Below, in pieces: positions 51,610 to 59,605 of a stretch of DNA of 64,000 nt (positions within the stretch are counted from its first letter, which is position 1; every line of letters starts with the position of its first letter). A program made the position numbers and the translations under genes. This DNA comes from Bacillus sp. BHET2 (GTDB taxonomy: Bacteria; Bacillota; Bacilli; Bacillales; Bacillaceae_B), in contig NZ_VCQN01000003.1 in assembly GCF_005938125.1 (NCBI RefSeq), positions 1-64,000 of the forward strand, given 5' to 3'. Below the pieces are notes generated by a model. It saw nothing but the letters and a program-made list of their open reading frames with translations, did not search any database and was not told the origin of the DNA.

Positions 51610-51797
51610 ATTGATAGACGTGAAGGGAGGATTGGGGGAATTATTCCCCAGTCTTTTTCTTTTGTTCTCTTTATGATGCCCTCATTCCCATGCTGAAATT
51701 AGAATGGTAAAAAATACCCTACATGATGGTATTTTTTGCCGGTTCACGAATGGGTGAAATCACGTTAATATGGTATAGGATGAGGAGTTGAAGCATC

Positions 51798-52178
51798 ATG
51801 ATTCACCAAAAGACAAATATTATCGTAATAGAGGCGCTAAATAAATTTCCCCATAAAATTCACATTAAATTGGGAGAGATCTTGCGTGAACGAGGATTGA
51901 CACAAGGCGATCTTCATCGCTTAACTGGATTAAGAGTGGCTACGATTAATGAACTCGTGAATTTCAAGAAGAAATCGTTGACGGTTGCCCATCTTGTATC
52001 TATTATGATTGCCCTTAGAATCACGGATATTCGTGATCTCATTGAAATAGAATTTGATCAAGAAGTTCAAGACTACTTTAATGAAGAAAATCAACGAATG
52101 AAAAACGGATTCACTCCAGACTTGGCAAAAACCGCTGAACAAAACGTAAAGCGAATCGCAACTGGAGCAAACAACTAA
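51798..52178 (+). CDS. XRE/Cro-type transcriptional regulator
   Basis: 126 residues. A helix-turn-helix domain of the Cro/C1 type occupies about residues 25-85 (LGEILRERGLTQGDLHRLTGLRVATINELV), close to the HTH_26 family. The C-terminal 40 residues are charged and contain no ligand domain. A GGAG lies 15 bases upstream of ATG 51798. Targets are unknown; it stands alone with its own terminator. Confidence 0.85.
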   Translation: MIHQKTNIIVIEALNKFPHKIHIKLGEILRERGLTQGDLHRLTGLRVATINELVNFKKKSLTVAHLVSIMIALRITDIRDLIEIEFDQEVQDYFNEENQRMKNGFTPDLAKTAEQNVKRIATGANN

Positions 52179-52196
52179 GAACACCACACGCCCAAA

Positions 52197-52229
52197 CGGT
52201 CATCTCTGATGACCGTTTTTTTTTTTTTT
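52197..52229 (+). terminator. Terminator of the XRE gene
   Basis: AACGGTCATC pairs with GATGACCGTT (loop TCT), followed by about ten T residues. Confidence 0.9.
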
Positions 52230-52239
52230 GTCTTGTTGT

Positions 52240-52404
52240 GAGGGACGGACCTCCAATTCTTACTCCAATTCCCTCATAAAATGATAGATATATAATATTC
52301 CCCAAGGTTTATCAGCAAGCAAATTAGGATAATTTCTTAAAGTAACCTGTAATTCAATAGAAAATGAACTATGACGATATAATAAACATTGAGGTCCGTC
52401 CCTC
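52240..52404. repeat. Inverted pair of GAGGGACGGACCTC, 165 bp apart
   Basis: GAGGGACGGACCTC at 52240-52253 and GAGGTCCGTCCCTC at 52391-52404, both perfect. The 137-base interior is AT-rich, with TATAATATT and no gene. The gap 52179-52540 holds nothing else that I can name. Confidence 0.75.
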
Positions 52405-52540
52405 TAAAGGAGATTCGCCTTTGGGTACCGAATGTAGTAGGTAGGAGCGGCTTGAGGTATGGGAAGGTTTGTGGTTTAAAAGACAAGAAATCGTAACGTT
52501 CAGTAGAGTGAAAATCCATTATGATAGGGGTAGAGAGTGA

Positions 52541-53320
52541 ATGGAAGTGAATTTTCGTAATAAGACCTCCCGTTATGCTGCGTCTTGTGATGATATTCCA
52601 CATCAGTTTTTTGACACGTTAAAGGTGCGGGGAATTGTGTGGGAAGGAAGAAAAGTGGCTGAAATCGGTTCAGGTACTGGTGCTATGACGAGGAAGCTTC
52701 ATAAACGTGGAGCTGAGGTGATTGGTGTCGAGCCTTCCATTGAGCTGAGAAAGACAGCCAAGGCATTGGAGAGTAAGCAATACCTGGAAATTCCGTATCT
52801 GACGGGGACGGCGGAATCAACGAATCTACCAGATCATTACTATGACGTGACGATGATCCATAGAAGCTGGCATTTATTCGACCGCCCGAAAGCGATAAGT
52901 GAAATGAAGCGAATATTAAAGGAAAATGGCACGTTCATCGTAAGTGATTCTAGCTTCCTTCAGCATCACGAAGTAGTCAAGGATACGATGACGTTTTTAG
53001 ATGAAAATATAGAGATTACCCTAGCAGAATCAACTTCTGCTTCAGAAAATCAAGTCAATGGATTTCCGGTGGAATGGTTGTTAGAATGGCAGAAAGCTGA
53101 CTTTATGATTAAAGATTTTTATTCATTTAATTATACGGTCGATTTTAGCTTGCAGACTTGGTGTGAACAGGTGGGGGCCTTATCATGGCTCGCTCACATA
53201 GAGGATACAGAGAAAGAAGGATTACTTCAATCCTTATATACCTTCCTGTCTAAACGGCACGATTCTCTCCACCAGTTTTCACTTCAACACCAGTTTACAG
53301 TCTGCCTGATGAAAAAGTAG
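52541..53320 (+). CDS. Class I SAM-dependent methyltransferase
   Basis: 259 residues. A Rossmann-type methyltransferase with motif I AEIGSGTGAMTRKL near residue 40, the acidic post-I GVEPS and motif IV DVTMIHRSWHLFD. It resembles the UbiE/Methyltransf_11 group; the substrate is not identifiable. ATG 52541 follows AGAGAGTGA. The next gene starts five bases after its stop, so the pair is probably co-transcribed. Confidence 0.8.
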   Translation: MEVNFRNKTSRYAASCDDIPHQFFDTLKVRGIVWEGRKVAEIGSGTGAMTRKLHKRGAEVIGVEPSIELRKTAKALESKQYLEIPYLTGTAESTNLPDHYYDVTMIHRSWHLFDRPKAISEMKRILKENGTFIVSDSSFLQHHEVVKDTMTFLDENIEITLAESTSASENQVNGFPVEWLLEWQKADFMIKDFYSFNYTVDFSLQTWCEQVGALSWLAHIEDTEKEGLLQSLYTFLSKRHDSLHQFSLQHQFTVCLMKK

Positions 53321-53325
53321 AAAGA

Positions 53326-54135
53326 GTGATCGGATTGGAAGCAGCAGTTAAGAGATATGTAAACTATTTAAATATGAACATAGAGCCTCCTACGTTAAAT
53401 TATTTGCAAAGACTTATTCAGCAACACTTAATCAGGATTCCTTATGAGACATTCAGTAAATTTTATTATTTTTCTCAAGGCGAATCGTTCGTGCCATCGT
53501 TACACACCTTCGCAGAAAATCTCCACTTGAAAGGGTGGGGAGGGACTTGCTTTACATTAAATATTAACTTTGGGAGACTATTGAAAGAATTAGGTTTCCA
53601 CTGCCAATTTGTCAGAGTGAACCCTGGCCATCTTGGATTAATGATATCTATTGATAAACGTAAACTGTATGTGGATGTTGGATATGGCTCTCCAATTATG
53701 AAGCCAGTTGAGCTTGAGGCTAGAAAGAAGCATCTTCTTCACGGGTTTGGGGAAGAAATCACCTTTATCCAGAAAGATATCCGGGAATTTGAGGTCGACC
53801 GACGTTCGAATGGAAAATCCTTTGTGAAAAAAACAATCGAATGGGTTCCTTTGGAGGAAGAAGAGTTAGAGGATGATATCGAAGCGTCCTATCAGGATTC
53901 CGATGACAACATCACGATGAGGAGGATCACTGCTGTACGCTTCCAGGGCAACCAGTGCTACTTCCTTCGCAACCAAACATTGAAAGTCATGACGTATCGG
54001 AATATCCGGGAATATCAAATGAAGGACTTTGAAAAATGGAAAGATATTATTGGGGAAGTCTACCACTTTGATATGAAATCCCTTGAAGAATCCATTCAAT
54101 TCCTGCAGCAGCGAAATATTAAGTTGTTTCCATAA
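53326..54135 (+). CDS. Arylamine N-acetyltransferase (NAT)
   Basis: 269 residues. It transfers acetyl groups from acetyl-CoA to aromatic amines and hydrazines. The catalytic triad is visible as Cys75 (GWGGTCFTLN), His102 (NPGHLGLM) and Asp117 (LYVDVGYGSP), counted from GTG 53326. TTG 53335 has better binding-site spacing and would shorten the protein by three residues. Downstream of the methyltransferase; closed by a perfect terminator. Confidence 0.88.
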   Translation: MIGLEAAVKRYVNYLNMNIEPPTLNYLQRLIQQHLIRIPYETFSKFYYFSQGESFVPSLHTFAENLHLKGWGGTCFTLNINFGRLLKELGFHCQFVRVNPGHLGLMISIDKRKLYVDVGYGSPIMKPVELEARKKHLLHGFGEEITFIQKDIREFEVDRRSNGKSFVKKTIEWVPLEEEELEDDIEASYQDSDDNITMRRITAVRFQGNQCYFLRNQTLKVMTYRNIREYQMKDFEKWKDIIGEVYHFDMKSLEESIQFLQQRNIKLFP

Positions 54136-54173
54136 CCATCCAGAATATCGGTTTGATATTCTGGATGGTTTTT
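54135..54173 (+). terminator. NAT terminator
   Basis: ACCATCCAGAATATC and GATATTCTGGATGGT form a 15-bp perfect stem, followed by seven T residues. Confidence 0.92.
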
Positions 54174-54325
54174 TTGTTGTGCTAATTTTCTAATATACTA
54201 GAGATCCTTCCTCGTTTATCCCCAAATGGCACGAAGTCCCCTGTCCCGATATAACGGCGTAATAGTATTGTCATATCAGGACTCCCATCTATTCGCCAAC
54301 CGTTAATCCCAAGGTCCTGCTCTAT

Positions 54326-54781
54326 TTAAGGCTTCATTATCATAAAAATGAATAAAAGTACCCCAAGTGATGAAACCAAATAGAAATAGCGATTGAAGAT
54401 GATCATGTGACGCTGGATTTCTTCAGGGGGTGCCCCTGTTAGAAATTCATTCTCAGGCAAGGCGATCCAAGCGCTGATATTCTTGTAAACAGGGGTAATG
54501 AAGCCTAGGAAAATAAACTGAATGAGAACATACAAAGTGATCGATCCAAAAATCCACACTTGGGTAATGGAGCCATAGTCCCCTAAATAGAAAAGCAGGA
54601 ATCCCGTTAAAACGGCTATGCTTCCCCCTATTTTTGGGAATAGTTCTAGCCGCTTATATAAACCCGTGATGACTTTCAATTGTTCAACGCTCATGTTGGG
54701 GCGGGTCAGAACATGGGCGAAGAATGTAGGGCCGATACCGATGATGGCAGATAGTACATGAACCAAAAGTAATACATCCAT
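54326..54781 (-). CDS. DUF2269 integral membrane protein
   Basis: 151 residues with four hydrophobic segments (about 3-23, 52-68, 76-97, 133-150). LLVHVLSAIIGIGPTFFAHVL at the N-terminus is typical of DUF2269 proteins. GGAGGTG precedes the ATG. Function unknown. Confidence 0.7.
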   Translation of the reverse strand: MDVLLLVHVLSAIIGIGPTFFAHVLTRPNMSVEQLKVITGLYKRLELFPKIGGSIAVLTGFLLFYLGDYGSITQVWIFGSITLYVLIQFIFLGFITPVYKNISAWIALPENEFLTGAPPEEIQRHMIIFNRYFYLVSSLGVLLFIFMIMKP

Positions 54782-54975
54782 CTGAGCACCTCCGCGTAGA
54801 GTAATCTTTAAACAGTACGAAAGTTTATGCCTAATTATGTTTATTTTATGGCGAAGAGCGGGGAGGGCGGAATGTTAACCTGACAAATTTTTATATTTCA
54901 TTAGATTTTTCCAGCGAAAAGAGTTATGATATTGACCGGTAGATGCTTTAGAATACTCAGCCTGCCAAACGATTT

Positions 54976-55005
54976 TTGCATGAATAAAATGAATTAGTAT
55001 ATGAT
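54976..55005 (+). promoter_or_regulatory. Putative dgkB promoter
   Basis: TTGCAT (54976-54981), an 18-base spacer and TATGAT (55000-55005). Because an upstream ATG at 55001 lies within this -10, it also argues for the inner dgkB start. Confidence 0.45.
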
Positions 55006-55066
55006 GTTAAAAGATGGAATATATATGGACGAGTTTTTTGAATTAATACAGGTTAGGATGATGGGT

Positions 55067-55981
55067 ATGAAACGAGCACGAATTATATACAATCCTACTT
55101 CAGGACGAGAGCTGTTCAAAAAGCATCTTGCGGAAGTATTAATCAAGTTAGAAAAGGCAGGGTATGAAACCTCTGTTCACGCAACGATTTGCGAAGGGGA
55201 TGCGACTGAGGCTGCACGAATTGCAGTTGAACGTAAGTATGATATCGTTGTCGCTGCAGGTGGCGACGGCACGTTAAATGAAGTAGTCAACGGATTAGCC
55301 GAGCAGGACTACAGACCGAAACTTGGCATTGTTCCTATGGGGACCACGAACGACTTCGCCCGGGCTCTTCACATTCCAAGGGATATCAGCTCGGCCATTA
55401 ATGTGATCACAAAAGGTGAAACCCTGCCTGTCGATATTGGACGCATGAATGAACGATACTTCATTAACATCGCCGGTGGAGGTAGAATCACCGAATTAAC
55501 CTATGAGGTACCAAGTAAGCTTAAGACCATGATCGGACAGTTGGCCTATTATTTAAAAGGCATTGAGATGCTTCCTTCCATTAAACCAACCGATGTATCG
55601 ATCGAATACGATGGAAAGTTATTTGAAGGGGAAGCCATGCTCTTCCTCATTGGACTAACCAACTCGGTAGGAGGCTTTGAGAGACTGGCTCCTGATGCCT
55701 CAATCAATGATGGATTATTTTCCCTATTGATTTTGAAGAAAACGAATTTGGCTGAATTCATCCGCATTGCCTCATTGGCCGTTCGTGGCGAGCACGTAAA
55801 TGATCCAAACGTCATCTATACTCAAGCCAATCGAATCAAAATCAAAGCAAAAGAGAAGGTACAGCTAAATGTAGACGGTGAGCTCGGAGGAGTCCTTCCG
55901 GCTGAATTCGAAAATCTTTACCGTCATCTTCAAGTCTTTGTCCCACTTGATAAGATTCGTCCGGAAGATAAAGCTGAATAA
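55067..55981 (+). CDS. dgkB: DgkB, diacylglycerol kinase
   Basis: 304 residues. A soluble lipid kinase that phosphorylates diacylglycerol released during lipoteichoic acid synthesis, returning it to the phospholipid pool. RIIYNPTSGRELF and AAGGDGTLNEVVNGL are the DAGK catalytic motifs, and GTTNDFAR and NIAGGGR follow. The start is ATG 55067 (KRARIIYNP as in B. subtilis DgkB); the frame could extend to 55001 but that falls in the promoter. A terminator follows at once. Confidence 0.93.
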   Translation: MKRARIIYNPTSGRELFKKHLAEVLIKLEKAGYETSVHATICEGDATEAARIAVERKYDIVVAAGGDGTLNEVVNGLAEQDYRPKLGIVPMGTTNDFARALHIPRDISSAINVITKGETLPVDIGRMNERYFINIAGGGRITELTYEVPSKLKTMIGQLAYYLKGIEMLPSIKPTDVSIEYDGKLFEGEAMLFLIGLTNSVGGFERLAPDASINDGLFSLLILKKTNLAEFIRIASLAVRGEHVNDPNVIYTQANRIKIKAKEKVQLNVDGELGGVLPAEFENLYRHLQVFVPLDKIRPEDKAE

Positions 55982-55983
55982 TG

Positions 55984-56022
55984 AAAAAAGGAATGCCGTC
56001 TAGATGATGGCATTCCTTTTTT
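55984..56022. terminator. dgkB terminator (bidirectional)
   Basis: AAAAAAGGAATGCC pairs with GGCATTCCTTTTTT, 14 perfect base pairs, ending in T6. Confidence 0.92.
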
Positions 56023-56048
56023 GGACTTTTATATAGGGGTTAGTCAGA

Positions 56049-56240
56049 GATATATGCGTCAGAATAATGGTTTATGCGTCACATTCAGGTTATATGCGTC
56101 AGAATAATGGTTTATGCGTCACTCTCAGGATATATGCGTCAGAATATTAATTTATGCGTCACATCCCGGATATATGCGTCAAAATCTCCGTTTATGCGTC
56201 ACTCTCAGACTATATCAGTCAAAATCTAATCTATGCATCA
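56049..56240 (-). repeat. Phased 20-bp repeat array 3 (inverted, TTTATGCGTC core)
   Basis: Ten cores. The TATATGCGTC and TTTATGCGTC forms end exactly at 56060, 56080, 56100, 56120, 56140, 56160, 56180, 56200 and 56220 (this last one decayed), and a tenth decayed core ends at 56239. TATATGCGTCAGAAT alternates with TTTATGCGTCAC, giving a 40-bp dimer. Read on the minus strand it is the GACGCATAAA core of arrays 1 and 2. It lies between convergent genes, just after the dgkB terminator. Confidence 0.9.
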
Positions 56241-56260
56241 TTCCACAAAAATAATCATAC

Positions 56261-56611
56261 TCAGTGAACAAGCAGAAACACACTAAACGTCAAGGGGAAT
56301 CCAATCAAAAATCCCCAGCCAATCTGTTGCTTATGACGGAAAGGAACCTTCCTGACAAACCACGACAATAGGTGGGCAACGATTACAAAGGCAAAAACCC
56401 AAATTAATTGCCCAACCACGAATACAAATAGATAAGCAAGGATGGATTCTTTATTTAATAAGAGGGATATCCCAAATCCAAAGGTCAAGGTTAAAAAAGT
56501 GAGAGCAATGAAAATGTAGGGTAGCCACCACCTTCTTGACTTGAGAGCAAATAACACACCAAGAAACACATTTCCTACCAGGATAAGGTTTACTAAGAAG
56601 TCTGGGTTCAT
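56261..56611 (-). CDS. Four-helix membrane protein, unknown
   Basis: 116 residues with four hydrophobic stretches and the basic loop VRKVPFRHKQQ. A modest GAGAAGGTAG site precedes the ATG. No family recognised. Its 3' end abuts repeat array 3. Confidence 0.55.
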   Translation of the reverse strand: MNPDFLVNLILVGNVFLGVLFALKSRRWWLPYIFIALTFLTLTFGFGISLLLNKESILAYLFVFVVGQLIWVFAFVIVAHLLSWFVRKVPFRHKQQIGWGFLIGFPLTFSVFLLVH

Positions 56612-56808
56612 GTTTATCTACCTTCTCTTTTCTAGAATTATTGCACATACCATTTTACCCTTTGTTCATCGACTAAAACGCGGTAAGTTTTGACAAGCGA
56701 TCAAGAAAAGTGAAAAATCTGTTAAATTTTGTGTTCCTTTAGCTTCAAAAGCTGTGGTAAAGTAAATAAAAAGTATGTCGGACAAGTGTCACTGGGAGGG
56801 TGAATTTT

Positions 56809-57114
56809 ATGTATATCGTACATTCAACATTTGTAGTGCCTGATGAAAAGGCGGATGAAGTCATTTCAATCTATCATTCCCGGTCAGGTTTAGTAGATGA
56901 GGCAGAAGGGTTTCAACGATTCCTTCTTTTGCAAAATGAGAAAAAACCCGGAGAAATCACAGTTCACATGGAATGGGAAGCGAAGGAGTACTTTATGACG
57001 TGGGTGCAAAGTGAAGACTATAAGAGGATTCATGAATTAGAGAAGAAATACCCGGATCAGGAGCTTGCATCCATCGTCCCATCCATCGATCGCTTCAAGG
57101 TGGTGGCTTACTGA
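56809..57114 (+). CDS. ABM-domain monooxygenase (HmoA/IsdG-like)
   Basis: 101 residues. A single antibiotic-biosynthesis-monooxygenase ferredoxin-like fold, with FVVPDEKADEVISIYHSR and a conserved VHMEWEAKEYFMTWVQS segment, as in HmoA-type heme-degrading enzymes. Heme degradation is a guess from family likeness. The start is ATG 56809 after GGGAGGGTG. Its stop overlaps the next start (TGATG), so the two are coupled. Confidence 0.75.
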   Translation: MYIVHSTFVVPDEKADEVISIYHSRSGLVDEAEGFQRFLLLQNEKKPGEITVHMEWEAKEYFMTWVQSEDYKRIHELEKKYPDQELASIVPSIDRFKVVAY

Positions 57115-57482
57115 TGGAACATAAGTATAAAAGTGTCATCGATTCAGCCATTGTAAAATTGTATGAACGATATCCCGAATTGAATGAAAAATTTGGTGAT
57201 GCCGGACGAAAGAAATGCTATGAAGATAATATTCATCATTTTAACTATCTGCAATCTGCTGCCGATCTAGGTGAATCGAAGGTTTTCTCTGATTATGCCC
57301 TCTGGTTGAACAGCGTGCTCGTCAGTAGAGGGATGAAGTCGGATCATCTTATTGATAATTTCATTTGTATCATCGAATCACTCGAAGAAAGTGAGATTGA
57401 TAAGACTGAAGACTTCAAATCTCACCTGAATCAAGCCATCGAGTCGATTCGAAGAACAGATAGCGAAAACATATCCTCCTAA
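57114..57482 (+). CDS. Helical protein coupled to the ABM monooxygenase
   Basis: 122 residues, predicted all-helical, soluble and acidic at the C-terminus. The RYPELNEKFGDAGRKKCYEDNIHHFNYL-type region near residues 19-46 resembles the helical modules that precede cobalamin or sensor domains in other bacteria, but here it stands alone; the histidine pair near residue 41 might bind a cofactor. This is a guess. Translation is coupled to the preceding gene. Confidence 0.6.
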   Translation: MEHKYKSVIDSAIVKLYERYPELNEKFGDAGRKKCYEDNIHHFNYLQSAADLGESKVFSDYALWLNSVLVSRGMKSDHLIDNFICIIESLEESEIDKTEDFKSHLNQAIESIRRTDSENISS

Positions 57483-57490
57483 ACCGGAAG

Positions 57491-57519
57491 AGCATCGAGC
57501 CACGTTCGATGCTTTTTTA
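57491..57519 (+). terminator. Terminator of the ABM pair
   Basis: AGCATCGA pairs with TCGATGCT (loop GCCACGT), followed by TTTTT. Confidence 0.88.
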
Positions 57520-57525
57520 TTTACA

Positions 57526-57539
57526 AGGGACGGACCTCC
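57526..57539. repeat. Single copy of the AAGGGACGGACCTC element
   Basis: A solitary copy in the 133-base gap upstream of rlmCD; no hairpin partner nearby. Confidence 0.7.
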
Positions 57540-57615
57540 ATCCATTTCATTCTCCCTTATCATTTATGGTACAATCAGTAGAGTCTTAAAAAGGAATTCG
57601 TAAAGGAAGATATAC

Positions 57616-58992
57616 GTGAGTAAAAAAGCACCAGTTCAGAAAAATGATTATATAGATGAAGCGGTATTCGAAGACCTGACACATGATGGGAATGGTGTCG
57701 CAAAGGTCGACGGATACCCATTATTCGTACCCAATGCACTGCCAGGTGAAGAAGGCAAGGTGAAGGTCGTGAAGACGAGCAAGGGCTATGGTTTCGGGCG
57801 TCTGACAGAACGCACGAAAGAAAGTCCATTTCGCCACGAGCCTCCTTGCCCGATTTACAAGGAGTGCGGGGGTTGCCAGATACAACACATGACCTACGAA
57901 GGACAACTGCAAGCAAAAGAGAAAAATGTTCGTGATGTTATGCAGCGTATCGGGAAGCTACATGACGTAAAGGTGCACCCTGTTCTCGGAATGGAAGAAC
58001 CATGGCGCTACCGGAATAAAGCGCAAGTGCCTGTAGGGGAAAAGGATGGCCGATTTGTAGCCGGATTTTATCAGAAGCGCAGTCATGAGATTATTGATAT
58101 GGACAAATGCATCATTCAATATGAAAAGAATGATGAAGTGATCCAGCATGTGAAGGACATTTGCGAGAAGGTGGAGGTCCGTCCCTATGATGAGAAGAAT
58201 CATAAAGGGACGCTGCGTCATCTGATGACACGGACGGCGTATACGACGGGGGAAGTGATGGTTGTCCTGGTCACACGGACACAAGAGCTTCCTCATAAGG
58301 ATGCCATTGTCGAAGCGCTTGTTCGGAATATTGAAGGATTAAAATCGATTGTTCATAATGTGAATCCTAAAAAAACGAACGTGATCATGGGAGACAGCAC
58401 CCGCGTCTTATGGGGGGAAGAAGTGATCCATGATTATATCGGGGACGTGAAGTTTGCGATTTCTGCAAGATCCTTCTACCAGGTGAACCCTGAGCAAACG
58501 AAGGTGCTTTACGATAAAGCTTTAGAATATGCGGATCTCCAAGGTGAAGAAACGGTCATTGATGCGTATTGTGGGATTGGAACGATATCGTTATTCCTTG
58601 CCCAAAAGGCAAAGAAGGTGTACGGGGTTGAAATTGTTCCACAGGCGATAGTAGATGCGAAGCAAAATGCTCTATTAAATGGCATAACGAATGTAGAATT
58701 TAAAGCGGGACCTGCGGAAGTGGTCATCCCCGATTGGTATAAAGAAGGAATAAGAGCGGATGTTCTAGTTGTGGATCCTCCGCGAAAGGGCTGTGATGAA
58801 GCCCTTCTCAATACCATCATAGCGATGAAACCAAAGAAGGTAGTCTATGTATCCTGCAACCCTGCAACACTTGCCCGGGATTTGAGAATTCTCGAGGACA
58901 GCGGTTATAAAACAACAGGGGTCCAACCTGTTGATATGTTCCCACAGACGATGCATTGTGAAGCAGTTGCCAAGATAGAATTAGTTGAATAA
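57616..58992 (+). CDS. rlmCD: RlmCD (YefA-type) 23S rRNA uracil-C5 methyltransferase
   Basis: 458 residues. It methylates uridines of 23S rRNA with SAM. It has an N-terminal TRAM domain (about 10-68), iron-sulfur cysteines at 78, 84 and 87 ([10 protein letters not shown]) and another near 167, then the SAM domain with [14 protein letters not shown] and the catalytic Cys414 in [10 protein letters not shown]. The start is GTG 57616 behind AAAGGAAGA. A 13-base dispersed element lies inside codons for [10 protein letters not shown]. It follows dgkB in the B. subtilis order, allowing for insertions. Confidence 0.93.
   Translation: MSKKAPVQKNDYIDEAVFEDLTHDGNGVAKVDGYPLFVPNALPGEEGKVKVVKTSKGYGFGRLTERTKESPFRHEPPCPIYKECGGCQIQHMTYEGQLQAKEKNVRDVMQRIGKLHDVKVHPVLGMEEPWRYRNKAQVPVGEKDGRFVAGFYQKRSHEIIDMDKCIIQYEKNDEVIQHVKDICEKVEVRPYDEKNHKGTLRHLMTRTAYTTGEVMVVLVTRTQELPHKDAIVEALVRNIEGLKSIVHNVNPKKTNVIMGDSTRVLWGEEVIHDYIGDVKFAISARSFYQVNPEQTKVLYDKALEYADLQGEETVIDAYCGIGTISLFLAQKAKKVYGVEIVPQAIVDAKQNALLNGITNVEFKAGPAEVVIPDWYKEGIRADVLVVDPPRKGCDEALLNTIIAMKPKKVVYVSCNPATLARDLRILEDSGYKTTGVQPVDMFPQTMHCEAVAKIELVE
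58174..58186. repeat. Copy of GAGGTCCGTCCCT inside rlmCD
   Basis: An exact 13-base match to the dispersed element lies in frame (EVRPY) without obvious change in protein length. Chance occurrence in 64 kb is unlikely, so it is recorded with the family. Confidence 0.55.
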
Positions 58993-59012
58993 AAAAGTGA
59001 GGAAGAAAGCCC

Positions 59013-59243
59013 ATGTATCTCACCATTAAAGAAACAGCGGTATTTCTGTCCCTGCCTGAATCGTATATCGAAAGCCTTGTGCAACAAAAGAAAATACGGG
59101 CGGTACATGACGGGGAACAATATTTATTATACCGTGATCAATTTAATCAGCATCTGGAGCAAATGGAAAAAATGAAGCGGCAGCTCGCTGACTATTTAAG
59201 TGAACCGATTCCGGAAGATATCGATGTGAAAGACGAAGACTGA
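59013..59243 (+). CDS. Excisionase-like helix-turn-helix protein
   Basis: 76 residues. The YLTIKETAVFLSLPESYIESLVQQKKIRAV stretch is the winged-helix/MerR-like domain of the excisionase (HTH_17) group, probably DNA-binding. The C-terminal part is acidic. GAGGAAG precedes the ATG. There are no mobile-element neighbours, so a phage role is not implied. Confidence 0.7.
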   Translation: MYLTIKETAVFLSLPESYIESLVQQKKIRAVHDGEQYLLYRDQFNQHLEQMEKMKRQLADYLSEPIPEDIDVKDED

Positions 59244-59286
59244 TCCTGTATGATTCCGGAAATTATCTATAGAAATGGAGAATACA

Positions 59287-59481
59287 ATGAGCGGACAACA
59301 GCGTTCCAATATTAAACCAGGTCTCGAAGTGGACATCGTCCTGAAAAAAGACCAAAGAACAAACAAATTGACCCGTGGGATTGTGAAAGACATTTTAACC
59401 AACTCACCGAATCATCCACACGGCATCAAAGTCCGGTTGGCTGATGGACAAGTTGGCCGTGTGAAGAATATCATTCAGTAG
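59287..59481 (+). CDS. ywbE: YwbE family protein (DUF2196)
   Basis: 64 residues. GLEVDIVLKKDQRTNKLTRGIVKDILT and HPHGIKVRLADGQVGRV match the short YwbE family, a small beta-barrel protein of unknown function. The start is ATG 59287, six bases after AAATGGAG; ATG 59275 overlaps that site. A terminator follows. Confidence 0.9.
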   Translation: MSGQQRSNIKPGLEVDIVLKKDQRTNKLTRGIVKDILTNSPNHPHGIKVRLADGQVGRVKNIIQ

Positions 59482-59488
59482 AAAGGAA

Positions 59489-59513
59489 AGGGACCAATGA
59501 GGTCTCTTTTTTC
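59489..59513 (+). terminator. ywbE terminator
   Basis: AGGGACC pairs with GGTCTCT (loop AATGA), followed by TTTTT. Confidence 0.8.
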
Positions 59514-59570
59514 GCAGGCGATTGATTACGTTCCTGGTACCAAAATCAATGTTCTGATTTGTCCTGGACA

Positions 59571-59605
59571 GATGTAAAAAAGACCATCGTGGTCTTTTTT
59601 ACATC
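59571..59605. terminator. Bidirectional terminator between ywbE and the NRAMP gene
   Basis: GATGTAAAAAAGACC and GGTCTTTTTTACATC flank an ATCGT loop in a 15-bp perfect palindrome. It serves the minus-strand NRAMP gene, whose stop is at its edge. Confidence 0.88.

Noticed and set aside
59013-59243. Prophage remnant because of an excisionase-like gene
   Set aside because: No integrase, attachment repeats or phage genes around it; such small helix-turn-helix proteins also occur outside phages.
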